Source: Siphonodentalium dalli (lineage: Eukaryota; Mollusca; Scaphopoda; Gadilida; Siphonodentaliidae). Taken from it: DNA of 64,000 bases. The position numbers were made by a program, and so were the translations under genes. The stretch covers positions 170,758,664 through 170,822,663 of the forward strand of contig CP136066.1 of the NCBI GenBank assembly GCA_032622095.1, written 5' to 3'. Position 1 is the stretch's first letter; each line of letters begins with the position of its first letter. Positions 13,190 through 26,140 of the stretch are shown here, one piece after another. The notes below the pieces were generated by a model that saw only the letters and a list, made by a program, of their open reading frames with translations, searched no databases and was not told the origin of the DNA.

Positions 13190-13700
13190 ATGTGCCCGGT
13201 CCTATTCGTCCGGGCTACTTAGGGATTTTTTTGTGATCGTCTCCGCCTGGGCAAACTATTGTTCGATCGGCCCGGAAACATGCCTGTATGAGCGAATATG
13301 GTCAAGGTCAAGGACATGGTCGCACGTGAAATTGGACCCATCCATATTGTTCCCGGGATCAAAGTAGGCCTACATTATACCAAATTTGAGTCGGATTGGT
13401 CGAGGTCCAGAAACATGCCTATATGAGCGAGGTCAAGGTCAGGGACACGGTCGCAAGTGAAATTGGACCCGCCCATATTGTTCCCGTGATCAAAGTAGAA
13501 CCAGCTACCAAATTTGAGTGGGATCGGTCGAGGTCCAGAAACATGCCTATATTGGCGTATTTGAGCGAGATCAAGGTCAAGGACACGGACGCACGTGAAA
13601 TTGGACCCGCCCATAATGTTATCCGGATCAAAGTAGGCCTACACACCAAATTTGAGTCGGATCGGTCGAGCAGTTTTTCGAGTCTATAACACAAATACAT
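13190..13700 (+). repeat. ~131-138-bp tandem repeats with TCAAGGTCA motifs, and dispersed repeat
   Basis: Three units contain GTCAAGGTCAAGGACA (13301), GGTCAAGGTCAGGGACAC (13431) and TCAAGGTCAAGGACAC (13571), each followed by GTGAAATTGGACC..CCCATA and CCAAATTTGAGT..GGATCGGTCGAG. The array ends in CAGTTTTTCGAGTCTATAAC and short ACATACAT repeats, a retroelement-like tail. The upstream part (about 13195-13290, TAGGGATTTTTTTGTGATCG) recurs at 46573-46670, so this is a dispersed family. Confidence 0.8.
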
Positions 13701-13739
13701 ACATACAGACAGAAGTTCCAAAATATATAATAGATAAAA

Positions 13740-15996
13740 TACAAGACAGATACCTCATGACAATACCTCATATGACTTTTCTTTTTACCATCAAGCACTT
13801 GCTGCAATAAAAGCTTCTAGGACTGATAAGACAGCATTAGTGGTTGATATTCAGAAAGTGAAGCATTCAATTTCAACGCTAAATAAAGGGAAAGCCGAGG
13901 ATATTTTTGGACTTTCTGCCGAACACTTTCGATATGCTAGTGACAATTTTATATTCATATTAACTGAATTAATCAACGTGATACTTCAGCATAACACTAT
14001 TCCGACTGCATTGAAAACTGGTCTTCTCAACCCTATCTACAAGAACAAAGGCGAAAAAAATAATTCTGGAAATTACAGAGGAATAACTGCTACCTGTCCT
14101 ACTTAAAATTATTGAAGTTATCATTCGTGACGAGCTAAGGAAACACACTTTACCTGAACAATCACCTTTACAAAGAGGTTTCACAGCAAATGCTTCTCCT
14201 TTAAATGGTGCATTCCTGTTAGAGAAAGCAATCAGGGAGCAATATGACAACAAAACAGATGTATATATTGCCTTACTCGATGCCAAGTCGGCTTTTGACG
14301 TTGTTTGTAAAGAAATTCTTCTTCGGAAAACTTTTATTACATCAACTGACTACAACACATGGTGTACTGTTGATGATCTTCATTCTGACTGTTCTTCTGT
14401 CGTCAAATGGGCATCCAAGAAATCTGCAAGTTTCCAAATATTACAAGGGGTGCGGCAAGTTGAAATTTTTAGCGCCGATCTTTACAAACTTTATATTAAT
14501 GATCTCCTACAACGTTTATCTGATCAACACCTGGTGATATTGCCCTTGTGAGCTCAAACGTCACTGATCTACAAACTCTCATTAATGTGGCATACCAGTA
14601 TAGCAGAGAACACCGGTATTTGCTCCAACCTAAGAGTGTCATTATCAAAGTATCCCAACGTGGAAAGAAGAAGCATCCAGTTGAATCCTTCACTATTGAC
14701 AACATAAATATGCCCAATGTTGACTCATCCTCACATTTAGGAATTATTCGTGCAACATCTATCAATAAAACTCTCCTGGAAACAATAAACAACAATATCA
14801 AAAAGGCTCGTTGGACTGCTTATGTTCTTATGCCTCTTGGATTCCATGGTGAGAATGGCCTGGATCATCAAACATGTATATATCTATTTAATATTTATGT
14901 AGCGCCTGTTTTATCTTATGGATGTGAAGTTTTAATTCCATCTCCGAAGCATGTGAAATTATTGGAGTGCTTCCAAAATAAATTTATCAAACATATTTTA
15001 ATACTATCAAATGCAGTTGCAGACATATATATTTTATCGGGACTTTTACCTATTCAGGGACAAATCGACAAAAAAGTACTTGTTTTATTCAACAATGTTT
15101 GTAGACAACCTGACTCTGCCATTGAAAAAAACGCTCGCCCATCGTCAACTTCTACTTAAAGATGTCAACAGCAATAGTTGGTTCTCAGAGGTCAGAAAGC
15201 TATTTCTAAAATATGATTTATCGTGCATATATGAGGAACTAACATCACCACACAGCAAAGAGGAATGGAAATATCTAGTGAAGACAGCAGTTAAATTGTA
15301 CTGGAAAGATCGGATTGTCGCTGAAGCTGCTTTCTACAGTACTTTATTTTAATTCATATTCGTATAATCCTGGGATAGTCAACCAGCTTCTGAAGACCCG
15401 CAGGGAGCAACATCGATCCTGTTACAAACTATCAACCAAACTTCGACACGTGACAAACCTTACTACATACTCACTCGGTATACGCCAACAGCGATACAAT
15501 AAAAACTCAACTTCTGATATATGCTTGCTGTGTAATGAGGAATCTGAAACCATACAACACTTTCTACTGCACAGTACATATTTACAACCTGTCAGAGATC
15601 GGACACTCCCTCTAGTAGCTGAATGTTATCAGATTATATTCACTTCTGAATTCAAACTGTGTACAGATGAAATAAAAGTACAATTCCTGACAGATCCTTC
15701 ATCACTACCTGGCATAGAGACTGCTGATATCCACACTATTGAGGACCTGCATCATCATTCATCCGACCTCTGTTACTACCTTCGATGTGTACGACACAGA
15801 ACACTGTCTGCAAAAAAGTTACTTTTATAAATTAATACATCTGCGAATGCTGAATCTGCACGTCTCCACCAAATCTTTGTTTTATCTAAGTATTATTTTA
15901 GGCTGTACATATGTATATACCACAGTTAATTGCGGATTTTACTCGCAACACGAGGTTGTCCTAAACGGACGGTTAGATAGCTAAAAGAAGAAGATA
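13740..15996 (+). pseudogene. Dead non-LTR retrotransposon (LINE) reverse transcriptase
   Basis: The readable pieces lie in several forward frames and join into a LINE RT. From 13840 it reads KGKAEDIFGLSAEHF and NSGNYRGIT. After a frameshift near 14100 comes LLDAKSAFDVV (the first catalytic aspartate block), then QGVRQ and LYKLYINDLL near 14500. The YxDD catalytic box has been lost: the frame jumps to DIALVSSN near 14540. A thumb and C-terminal region follows (14548-15159), ending in a zinc-knuckle-like segment CLLCNEESETIQHFLLHS near 15500-15570. The 3' end is an AAGAAGAAG tract at about 15984-15994. No apurinic endonuclease domain is visible upstream, so the copy is 5'-truncated as well as frameshifted and catalytically dead. 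The clade is not determined. It is nested inside the 5.9-kb TIR element. Confidence 0.88.
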
Positions 15997-16644
15997 ACTC
16001 TATATATCCCGTCTACGCTCACGCTTTACGAAGTCCAGCGCAATGAAATTTCACTATTGTTAACCGGCTGTTGACTCATGGAAATGTCGGGCCTGCAAAA
16101 CGCGTTATTTTTCAAACTAGCTGGCGACTTTGTGAATTTTGATAGGCGTAACACAGCTTATTGGATAAGCATAGAAAGGCAGTGTAATTCGTTGAAATTA
16201 ATGACAAGTGGTGCAAATTTCAACTTAATGCATAGTTTGTTGTGTTTATCTTTGTATACTTTCACAAAATTGGCAGTTTGAACCATGTACCATGGCAAAT
16301 ATTAGCAATAGTTTTACCCGTATAGAACGATTAATGGGGATAGAACCGAATCGATCGGGAGAGAACCCAAACAATAATCAAAATTCGCGATTCTTGTCGT
16401 TGTTATGACTCGCACAATGAATGTTTCGTTATTAACCCGCTCATTTGTGCGACAGATTGTTATGGGATCGAAAATAACTAATCGAATTATCACCTAGATG
16501 CCTCAAAGTTGCGTTTTAACTGTTAAAAAGTCGTGAAAATGTATAATTTAGATCAGCAAGAACCGTCACAAATCAGGCAAGAACCATCACAGACCGGCGA
16601 TAGAACGATTTCCGATGTAACAGTTCCTACACAGTGATGCCAAT

Positions 16645-18060
16645 GACGTTGCTTGATATCTCAGGCACCAGAAAACAAATGTTAGACTCCTTGGGGTCGC
16701 GACTGGGTGGATTTATGACGTCATCAAGATGGCCGCCATACACTATTTCACAGTATGCACTGAGTCAGTTTGATTAATATCTACTTGTGAATTTATTATA
16801 GAAATTTGATTATCTCACCACTGACGTGAAACTCATACACCATACTTCCATTTGACAGAATAAGTGGCCACCATAAACCAAGATGGCCGCCAAAATGGCG
16901 ACCGAAATTCGGAAAATTGATGATTTTTCACACTTTCCTCTTGAATCATTAACCGATGTTTGAAATTTGTAACGAATAAAGACCTAAATTTGAATAAATA
17001 CTAGTATCCAACCATTTCTACAACATAATATGTCATACTTGTGATCTCATTCCTGTCAGCTATCTTTAAAATGTGAATTCAAAAATGTGCTATGAAAGTT
17101 AACCAAAATTCAATTATGTGATTCTAGCCAAGAGTTGAACAGAAAATAACTGAATTTGATGAAGATAATGTAAAAATGTTTTAAATATGTGAATTGCCAT
17201 GTAGTTACACTGAAAATAGTGCATTTTCGTTTAAGATGGCGGCCAAGATGGCTGCCAAAATGGATAAATCACCAAAATCTGTCTAATTTTTATTGATATC
17301 ACTCATTTGTTGGGGAAAAGTAAATATATGTGAATATGTGCTACTTTTTCGTGGAAATCCATGGACTTATGAAATAATTTGTAAATTTGGTGAACCATAT
17401 AGCTGCTTATACCAGAGAATTCAACAGAATTATACCACGAACATTAAGTCAAATCATATTAATGGCAGCCACACAAAATTGAAGAATGGGCACTGAGTGA
17501 GGAAGAAAATTTAACACAGAAAATGAAAAATATATCTACGGCAATGATAAAGTTGCACCAAGCTTCCTTTTGAAAGAACAAGATTGATAAAAAAACCAAG
17601 ATGGCTGTCAAAATGGCGACCGAAATATAGAAATGTCTTGAATTGTTACACATGCCCCTTACATCATTTTCGGTTATTCGTAAACTGTGGCAAGTAGGAC
17701 TTGTCTTTATTTTTATCAGTTATGACACCAAGTACTTTGGAAAACATAGTATGCTGTAATTTGTGTCTAATTGTTGTCCATACTCCGAAAAATGCAAATT
17801 AAATAATGCGCTATGCAATTTTACAAATAAACTTGCTTCTCGAAGTTCTAGATTAACATTGGACAGAAATAGGCATAATAAAATAAACAAACGTGTACAC
17901 AGTTTTAAATATCGTTAGTGTCATTCAATTACACTCGACATTGATCTATTTGACCCAAGATGGTCGCCAGAATGGCCGCCAAAACGCACAGTTATAAAAT
18001 GTCACAAATGCTTATATTCCCAAACGGCATTTAGCAAAGGAGGTGGATATATTCCCCCAA
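16645..18060. repeat. P1 left arm, outer part: ~359-bp units with AAGATGG motifs
   Basis: AAGATGGCNGCCAAAATGG-type sequences occur at 16726, 16880, 17233/17245, 17598 and 17957, giving a spacing of about 353-365 bp after the first. The region is the inverted homologue of about 26440-27640: for example the GGTCGCGACTGGGTGGATTT near 16695 pairs with AAATCCACCCAGTCGCGACC near 27568. Identity is high at the outer end and drops inward. No coding sequence is apparent. Confidence 0.85.
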
Positions 18061-21000
18061 TCTAAATTAGATACTATCATGTTAAGGTATATTGTGACTA
18101 TTTTTGACCAAAGATAGTTTGTTTATAATCGAGAATATATCATAATGGACTCTTAGACACCTAACATGAAATTGCCCAATATAATTTAAACGACCCTGCC
18201 CGTTTCCTGGGAAGGAAGTCAAACCGGATATGTGCTGACTGTATCATTATAAGAGCATAACGAGTACTCGAAAGAATCCATGCAGTCATAATACAGACCT
18301 AAATCCAACGTTATTGCTATATTATTTCGTTTGGGGCAGATCTACTTTATTCGTTGCCTATTCTTGATTAATTGTTGACCACGTTGATTTCGCCCGGCCA
18401 CAAAAATTATCACACATTGACTTTATCGAAGTCGAAGTTGCATTGCTATCATACTGCCACCGGGAAATATACTTGCTCAACTTTGAAATACACAGGCATT
18501 ACATGTTAGTGCAAACATTATTTCGTATCTAATTATGAAAGAGTTGTGTCTAATAAGATACAATAAGGGGAGATTGCATTGTACATTTTCTGTTTTTTTT
18601 GCATTTCTGTGTTTCATCACCGAAATTCGTTTGAATAGTTGAGACATTGTCACACTTCTCAAGACGTGAGTCAGCACATGTACCACTCTTGTAACTTCTT
18701 CCAATAGATGGTCACATTGATTGTAGTCTATCTACAACCAACTCACCTTAGCAACTACAGTTGAATTACAAACTCATATCGCAAGCTAACAGAGCTCACC
18801 ACAAAACTCTCCGACTGCATATCAGAGACTCCATATAGATTGTTTGCTTCGGTTGTGGAACGGAGAGTCCATAATACAGATTTAATAAATAAATTTCAAT
18901 ACGGTCGCTGACCTCATAGCAGATACATTGCATATTCGCTTCGATGTAGTCTAACAGAACTGTGCACATAACCGAGTTAATGCTTGTCAGTTTAGAATAT
19001 GTCAAAACATCCGTATCGGGAAAAAATAGCATATGGTTTGTCATTTTCCATGTCTAGTCCAGCAAGTGACAATAACGGCTCCTCAACTTCTTCCTGGTGT
19101 CAACGAAAATATATCGTGAAATCAAAATGCCTGGTGCCTAGATATTCAGTGATGAAATACCTCATCGAAACTACCAGAAACTCATCTTTGGTCCATGCCA
19201 TATGATGGTGCATCGAAGTACTGAATACAGTGACGGGTCATCAAGATCATTTAATGGAACGTTTATTAAGATTTCTTGCAAAACGTCCACATGGGGACAT
19301 TCGTTAGCATTATACACCAACTGTTATTTCGCAGAAAGTAAATATCTTCGAATCACAGAAACCCCGCAATCTCGAACGAACTCCTTTAATTGTCCATCGA
19401 ACAAATGTAGTTTATAGAATTTGCTGGCAAACCGTACAACCATAATAGTCGGATCCACAAGTAGTCCAATTACAAGCTTGGAATATAGATAGTGCGCAAA
19501 AGTTGGAAGTAATTGATAACAATGTTATGCTTGAATTGAGAGAAGATTGTGGATTGTTAGCTATTTGAAGATTCCATAACTGAAAGAAGGTATAAGATTT
19601 CAACGTTTTACGACCTGATTTTTCTGCAGACGTGATTTCATTGTAGTGGGATATAAAATGTTTCTGTATAAAACATCTGGAAAGAATACTAAAAACTTTC
19701 CACCCAATAATAATACATGTACCTCAATAGCCAAGTCGAACTGTGCATTGGTGCGAGAAATTATTATCAATTGTATCTGGAACATTACCGATAGCCGATA
19801 CAATTACAGAAATGCAGACATTTAAAGAATGTAGTTTATAGAATTTGCTGGCAAACCGTACAACCATAATAGTCGGATCCACAAGTAGGCCAACTACAAG
19901 CTTGGAATATAGATTCTGCGCAAACGTTGGAAGTAATAGATAATAATGTTACGCTTGAATTGAGAGAAGATTGTGGATTGTGAGCTATTTGAAGAGTCCA
20001 TAACTGAAGGAAGGTATAAGATTTCAAAGTTTAACGACCTGAGTGTTCTGCAGACCTGATTTCATTGTAGTGGGATATCAAATGTTTCTGTACAAAACAT
20101 CTGGAGAGAATACTACAAACTTTCCACCCAATAATAATACATGTACCTCAACAGCCAAGTCGAACTGTGCATTGGTGCGAGAAATTATTATCAATTGTAT
20201 CTGGAAGATTACCGATAGCCAATACAATTACAGAAATGCAGGCATTTAAAGAAAATTTGGTGTGAATTTGTTTCTTGTATGACATTTTGTTGAGACCGCA
20301 TATCGCAAGCAGGAAAGAACTTCGATAACACATGTGACAGATATGACATGGGTGTATCTAATATAAACTTGATGAGTGCATAAGTTCTGCACAGTAAGAT
20401 GGGGATCATACACGGAACGAACTTGCAGTATATGCGATGTCCAGAAAACTATATCTGTGGAACTCAAATACACATGTATACCAATTGAACTCATTATATG
20501 AGGCTATCTTCCTATCCTAGCTCAATTAAAATCAGCCACGCTTTCGCAAATCTTGTGTGTGGAGTCAGTGAGTTGACATATGAGCTGTCCAGAGCTCCAC
20601 AGCAGTTTCTGTTTTGGTACGAACCTGAACATTCATAATTTATCTCTAGTCGCTATAGATCGCATGTAATAAGCAGAGGTCTGGTGGAAAACCGCCAATA
20701 CAATTCTTTTTGGCAGAAGACACATAGGGCGCACATCTGAACGCTCTCGTTTTGGTAGTCTGCGATAAAGCAATTACTGTCATATAATCCCCTGATGCAC
20801 ACACAATTTGAACTAGATGTTATTCAAGGACGAGCAATTGTAAATTTTCTCAGTTTCACAAAAGTATACCCCCGTATTTGCGTACATTTATATTAATAAG
20901 AACGAATCACACAAATATTAGCTCCTATTCTTATATTTGGACTTAGTATACACTAATTATTAAGCTTGTTACCATGGAAAATGTCTGTAATGTCAACGTA

Positions 21001-21190
21001 TTATATGCCGCTACTATTTTTGGATACTGCATTGTGTGATGTCCATTCAATTAATTTCCGTGAGCAGCTGAATTTCGGTAGAATTGACTTAGTATGATGG
21101 CATTACATGAGCAATACAGGAGTCAAGTGAACAATTCGTATCCAAACCCCATAAGGGGGCCGATATCAAGGGGAAGTAAGTGCTCAATAC
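18060..21190. repeat. P1 left-arm asymmetric segment with 423-bp tandem duplication
   Basis: About 3 kb here has little counterpart in the right arm, where the matching place is only about 300 bp (26140-26440). It contains a clear tandem duplication: 19409-19826 and 19832-20250 share TAGTTTATAGAATTTGCTGG at the start and TTACCGATAGCC near the end, with roughly 5-8 percent differences by eye. I could not recognise any protein in either strand. It may be an insertion in the left arm or a segment deleted from the right arm. Confidence 0.7.
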
Positions 21191-21195
21191 CGACA

Positions 21196-24100
21196 TAGTC
21201 CAGGAGATATTGGTAGACCTCTGCACCCCTCCCCCAGGACTTAACTTCACCCCACTAATTTTCTTCCTTAAGGTCTCCTCTAATTTTTTTCACTTTTTAA
21301 CAAGAACAAAAAGTGGCCGCAGAGACTCCAGACAAGATGGCGTCCATCATGGCGGCCATTTTTTTTAAATGCACCAGGTCTCTTTGATCGCCATTATAGT
21401 AAAGATGATAGCACATGCGGTCTTGTTTTCCGCTCGATTCGTCATGCTAATTTATAACCCTTACAAATAGCCCAAAATCCGACACCATAATCCAATATGG
21501 CGGCCAAGATGGCCGCCGAAATGTGAAAATATGCTATTTTTCTGACATGTTACCACCTTTCGTTTGTCTCTGTGGGAAAATGTTGGCATCTTTGCGTCAT
21601 GTTATACATTTATCATATAGCGGAGTCATTGGTGAACACATGGGGACCATAATATGTATTCATTGCGGGATATTTTTGTCCGATATCACGTTTTCCCAAA
21701 TGCCGGTATCATAGGCCAAAGCCGAATCTCCGTTAATAACGCGATGTTATGTTTCGAATCAATGAATGTTATTGCTATTATAACAACACCCATGCATATA
21801 TATTTGCAGGAGATACTCGAGCTATGATTCCTCTTATACCTGAGTTGAGGAATATTTACCCAAATCCAAGATGGCGGCCAAAATGGCCACCAGAAATAAA
21901 AAATCGCCGAAAATCGCTGATTTTAACATCAGTGAACATTATTGTCATGACAACTCCACACCTGCTTACTATTGTAAGTTGGGAACACTTAGGCGAAGAA
22001 CTTTCCTTGTACCATATCCAAATAAAAGTCCCCCAAATCCAAAATGGCGCCCACAATGGCGGACAGATTTTGAAAAATCACCGAAATTCCCTCATATTCA
22101 CATCATTGGGCATTATTGTCGAGACAACTCCACCCATGCTTACAATTGAGTTGTAAATACTGAGGTGAAGTAATTACATTACATCTCATGCAATAAATTG
22201 TTTTCCAAATCGAAGATGGCGGCCAAAATGGCGACCGAAATTTGAAAACAAGTCTACATTACTTTACTTTCTTACGATGGGCGTTATTGTTTCGCGATTT
22301 CTATCCACCATTACATGTTGATATGGAATAGTGACATGAAGTATTCATTAGGGTTTGGCAATTGATACTCACAGCCAAGATCGCTGCTATATTGGCGGCT
22401 AGAAATTGAAAAGAAATCGATATTTTCACATATTAATTTCAACTTTTTGTCATAATATCGGTATGTATGGACGAAACTGTACATACACCATCTACTAGTT
22501 CAACTTAAAGGTATCAAAACGCATAGCATAGCTCGTATCCTTCTGGAAAGATGAAACACCACAATTAATATCGCGATGTGGCATTTCGAAATCCAGTCTC
22601 CACTTAGCGCCGATAATGGCCGTAAGCGTAGGTGCGCCGAATAGTTATATCAGAACAATTACATGATAACAGATTCTGATATGCCACGTCACGTCCATAA
22701 TTATCTGGACCAGCTTCCATTTCTTTGTCTGAAAAATCTAGGTCGCTCACACCGACAAAGTATTCACCACTTCCTGGGAGTAGGGTCCCTCTAATCATAA
22801 CGTTTCAAACAATTCATTTTCCGGTGTCTAGCTTACAGAAGGTCATCTCTATGTATGTGTCTCATACCCATGGGATAACGACATGTACACCTGGCGAACC
22901 AGTTAGCTAGTCACTTCTCAATAGATGGTTCGTCAACTCAGCGAACCCATTGGCATATGTGGACAACTTCGACAGTGTTTCGAAGGTTGCTAGCTGTCTC
23001 ATTCCAGATGTCTATCTGCTAAGGAGAAGACCCTAGTGTACAGACTACCCACACTTCTTGACCATTATCCGAAGCAAACTGTGTGACGCACCGCAGTTGT
23101 CTCGTCGAATATCTCCCAGCAGAGAAGAACAATGCTCGCGGTGCTAGTTTGTGGACATGCGCCATGATAGTGGGAATGAAATGGGCCACTGTATACACCA
23201 CCCCTACATCTGGTGCATGTTTAAGATATCGAATGTCGTGCGTGTCGGTTTTATTTGGTGTGGTAAGATTGTATTTCCACATCCGTTTCGAAGCCTTTCT
23301 GATTCAACTACGTACACTTTTGTCTGGATAATAATATGCTAGCCTCCCTCAAAACAGTCGGATGGACTAAAGGATAATGTCTTTATAGCATGAATGTATG
23401 CGTGTTTTGTTATCCTCTCTCGGGGTTAGTGTCAGTATGTGGGCGGTATTATTCAAGAAAATGTCAGGAACTGTGGTGCATTTATTTCACTATGTATTTA
23501 AAGAACAATTTACAGTCTCGATGGCAATGGCTGTGGCCGTTGGGGAACGCGACCTTTATGATCATATAGCTTTATATATATAACTTTAGAATGTAGTAGT
23601 TAATGTCTCATGCAGGAAAATGGTCGCATTGGTGATGTTACCAAGAAATCACTTGGTGTACCAACGTTTGTTGAACTGAATGCAAGAGCTCATCAACGTA
23701 ACATTCCTCTGGATATTCTTCGCGTTGAACATTTAACCCTTTTGTTGATGGCATTTGTACTTTCTTGAACCATACCACACAACGTGAGTATGACATATCA
23801 ACCAACTATCAAAGGTATCGCCTTTAAGACTACACCCCAGTCTTGGTGGGGCTTATACAGCAGTAGCCAATGGCATACTCCTGGTCCAGTTGTTTAAGAA
23901 CGGCTTCCAAACGGATGGGGACATACAATCTTAGCATACAAGGAAAGCAAAGCCACACATGAGATCCTGTCTGAATCTAAAACATAACAAAATAAGGGGC
24001 GGTGCAGTCATGGTCCAATTTCATTTCCACTATCATGACACATACCCACAAACTAGCACCGTGTGTATTGTTATCATCTGCTTGGATCTGTTCGGTGAGA

Positions 24101-26140
24101 CGTTTGCTGGACGCCAACAAGCTTGTTCTTATGATCATGTTCAAGGAGTTTGGGTATATTATGCATTATGGTCTTCTACGCCTTAGAAATGCATCCGTCA
24201 AATGTCGGGCTTTCAACATTCGAAGCCATATACATAAGTTGTCCGGGTACGTCAGTGCATTAGATGAGTATGTGAATTGATGAACCATATATTGAGATGT
24301 GGCTCTTTGGGAAGATCACCAGATGTACACGTTGTTAACCCCATTAGGTCACCAAAGCTGACAATACGCAGATAGATAGGTCCTTCTGAAAGCTAGTATA
24401 CGCATCGACCGAATACCTGTATAGTGTATCGCAAAAGATGACGCATATACCCCATATGTAGCATCTGAATTATACCATAAGCTATACCACGAATGAAGCT
24501 CGCTAATAATTCCAAGCTTTCGAAACCAACACGTGAGCTGGACACCGGCATATGTATTGTTTGAAACATTCCGATTAGTGGCACACTCCTACAAAGAAGA
24601 GTAGTGAACTGTTGTTATGAGTGAGATAGATTAATCTGACGAAGAGACGGAAACGAGTCTAGATAATGCTGAATGTGGCAATTCAAAATAAGCTCAGGTA
24701 CTGTTGTTTTGAATCTTGGAAGTCATAATATGACTATTCGGCGCACCTATATACGGTTACGGCCAGTATGAGCCCTTAGTGGAGAATGGATTTTGAAATG
24801 CCACATTGCGATTTTGGGTTTTCATCCTTCCAAAAGGCTACGACTTACATTGGAACTAATATATGGCTTATATTATGTACCGTTTCGTTTATACAAATCA
24901 ATATTATGACAAAAAGTTGAAATTAGTATGTGATAATATCGGCTTCTTTTCAGTTGGCCGCCATATTGACTGTGAGTATCACTTGCCAAACCCTAATGAA
25001 TAATTCATACATATCAACATGTAATGGTGGGTAGAAATCGCGATAATGCCCATCGTAAGAAAGTAAAGTAATGTAGACTTGTTTTCAAATTTCGGTCGCC
25101 ATTTTGGCCGCCATCTTCGATTTGGAAAACCATTTCTTGCATGAGATGTAAGGTAATTACTTCACCTCAGTATGTCCAACTCAACTGTACGCATGGATGG
25201 AGTTGTCTCGACAATAATGCCCAATGATGTGAATATGAGGGAATTTCGGTGATTTTTCAAAATCTGTCCGCTATTGTGGGCGCTATTTTGGATTTAGGGG
25301 AATTTTATTTGGATATGGTACAAGGAAAGTTCTTCGCCTAAGTGTTCCCAACTTACAATAGTAAGCAGGTGTGGAGTTGTCATGACAATAATGCTCACTG
25401 ATGTTAAAATCAGCGATTATCGGCGATTTTTTATTTCTGGTGGCCATTTTGGCCGCCATCTTGGATTTGGGTAAATATTCCTCAACTCAGGTATAAGAGG
25501 AATCCTAGCTCGAGTATCTCCTGCAAATATATATGCATGGGTGTTGTTATAATAGCAATAACATTCATTGATTCGAAACATAACATCGCGTTATTAACGG
25601 AGATTCGGCTTTGACCTATGATACCGGCATTTGGGAAAACGTGATATCGGACAAAAATATCCCGCAATGAATGCATATTATGGTCCCCATGTATTCGCCA
25701 ATGACTCCTCTATATGATAAATGTATAACATGACGCAAAAATTCTAACATTTTCCCACAGAGACAAACTAAAGGTGGTAACATGTCAGAAAAATAGCATA
25801 TTTTCACATTTCGGCGGCCATCTTGGCCGCCATATTGGATTCTGGGATCGGATTTTTGGCTAATTTGTAAGGGTTGTATATTAGCTTAACGAATCGAGCG
25901 GAAAACAAGACCGCATGTGCTATCATATTTACTATAATGGCGATCAAAGAGACCTGGTGCATTTAAAAAAAATGGCCGCTATGATGGACGCCATCTTGTC
26001 TGGAGTCTCTGCGGCCACTTTTTTTTCTTGTTAACAAGTGAAAAAAATTAGAGGAGACCTTAAGGAAGAAAATTAGTGGGGTGAAGTTAAGTCCTGGGGG
26101 GGTGCAGAGGTCTACCAATATCTCCTGGACTAACAGGGAT
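21196..26140. repeat. P1 inner palindrome with ~172-bp units, spacer 23250-23940
   Basis: Left arm 21196-23250 and right arm 23940-26140 are inverted homologues: TAGTCCAGGAGATATTGG near 21197 pairs with CCAATATCTCCTGGACTA near 26116. Left-arm AAGATGG motifs sit at 21333, 21505, 21868, 22041 (AAAATGG) and 22213, about 172 bp apart or double that. Identity falls toward the centre, where GTTTCAAACAAT (22801, and inverted near 24560) and CACAAACTAGCACCG (24043, inverted near 23141) still pair. The central 0.7 kb is single copy. It holds a 51-codon open stretch (23613-23765) just after a splice-acceptor-like TCTCATGCAG; I do not recognise it. Confidence 0.85.

Larger units (their letters stand above)
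10744..16636. mobile_element. 5.9-kb TIR element with 8-bp target duplication (hAT- or P-like)
   Basis: The ends CACTGTGTAGGAACTGTTAC are inverted repeats of about 80 bp that differ at only a few positions. The element is flanked by ATGCCAAT at 10736-10743 and 16637-16644. The opposite arm of the host palindrome (minus strand around 27640) has the unoccupied site ACTATGCTCATGATG, which confirms the 8-bp duplication. Subterminal GAACCGTCAC / GAACCATCAC motifs recur inside both ends. Eight-base duplications are typical of hAT and P superfamilies; the terminal bases do not match a standard hAT end well, so the superfamily is open. No transposase is recognisable; the interior holds tandem repeats and a dead LINE. 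10830-12600 and 16000-16550 otherwise show nothing I can name. Confidence 0.88.
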
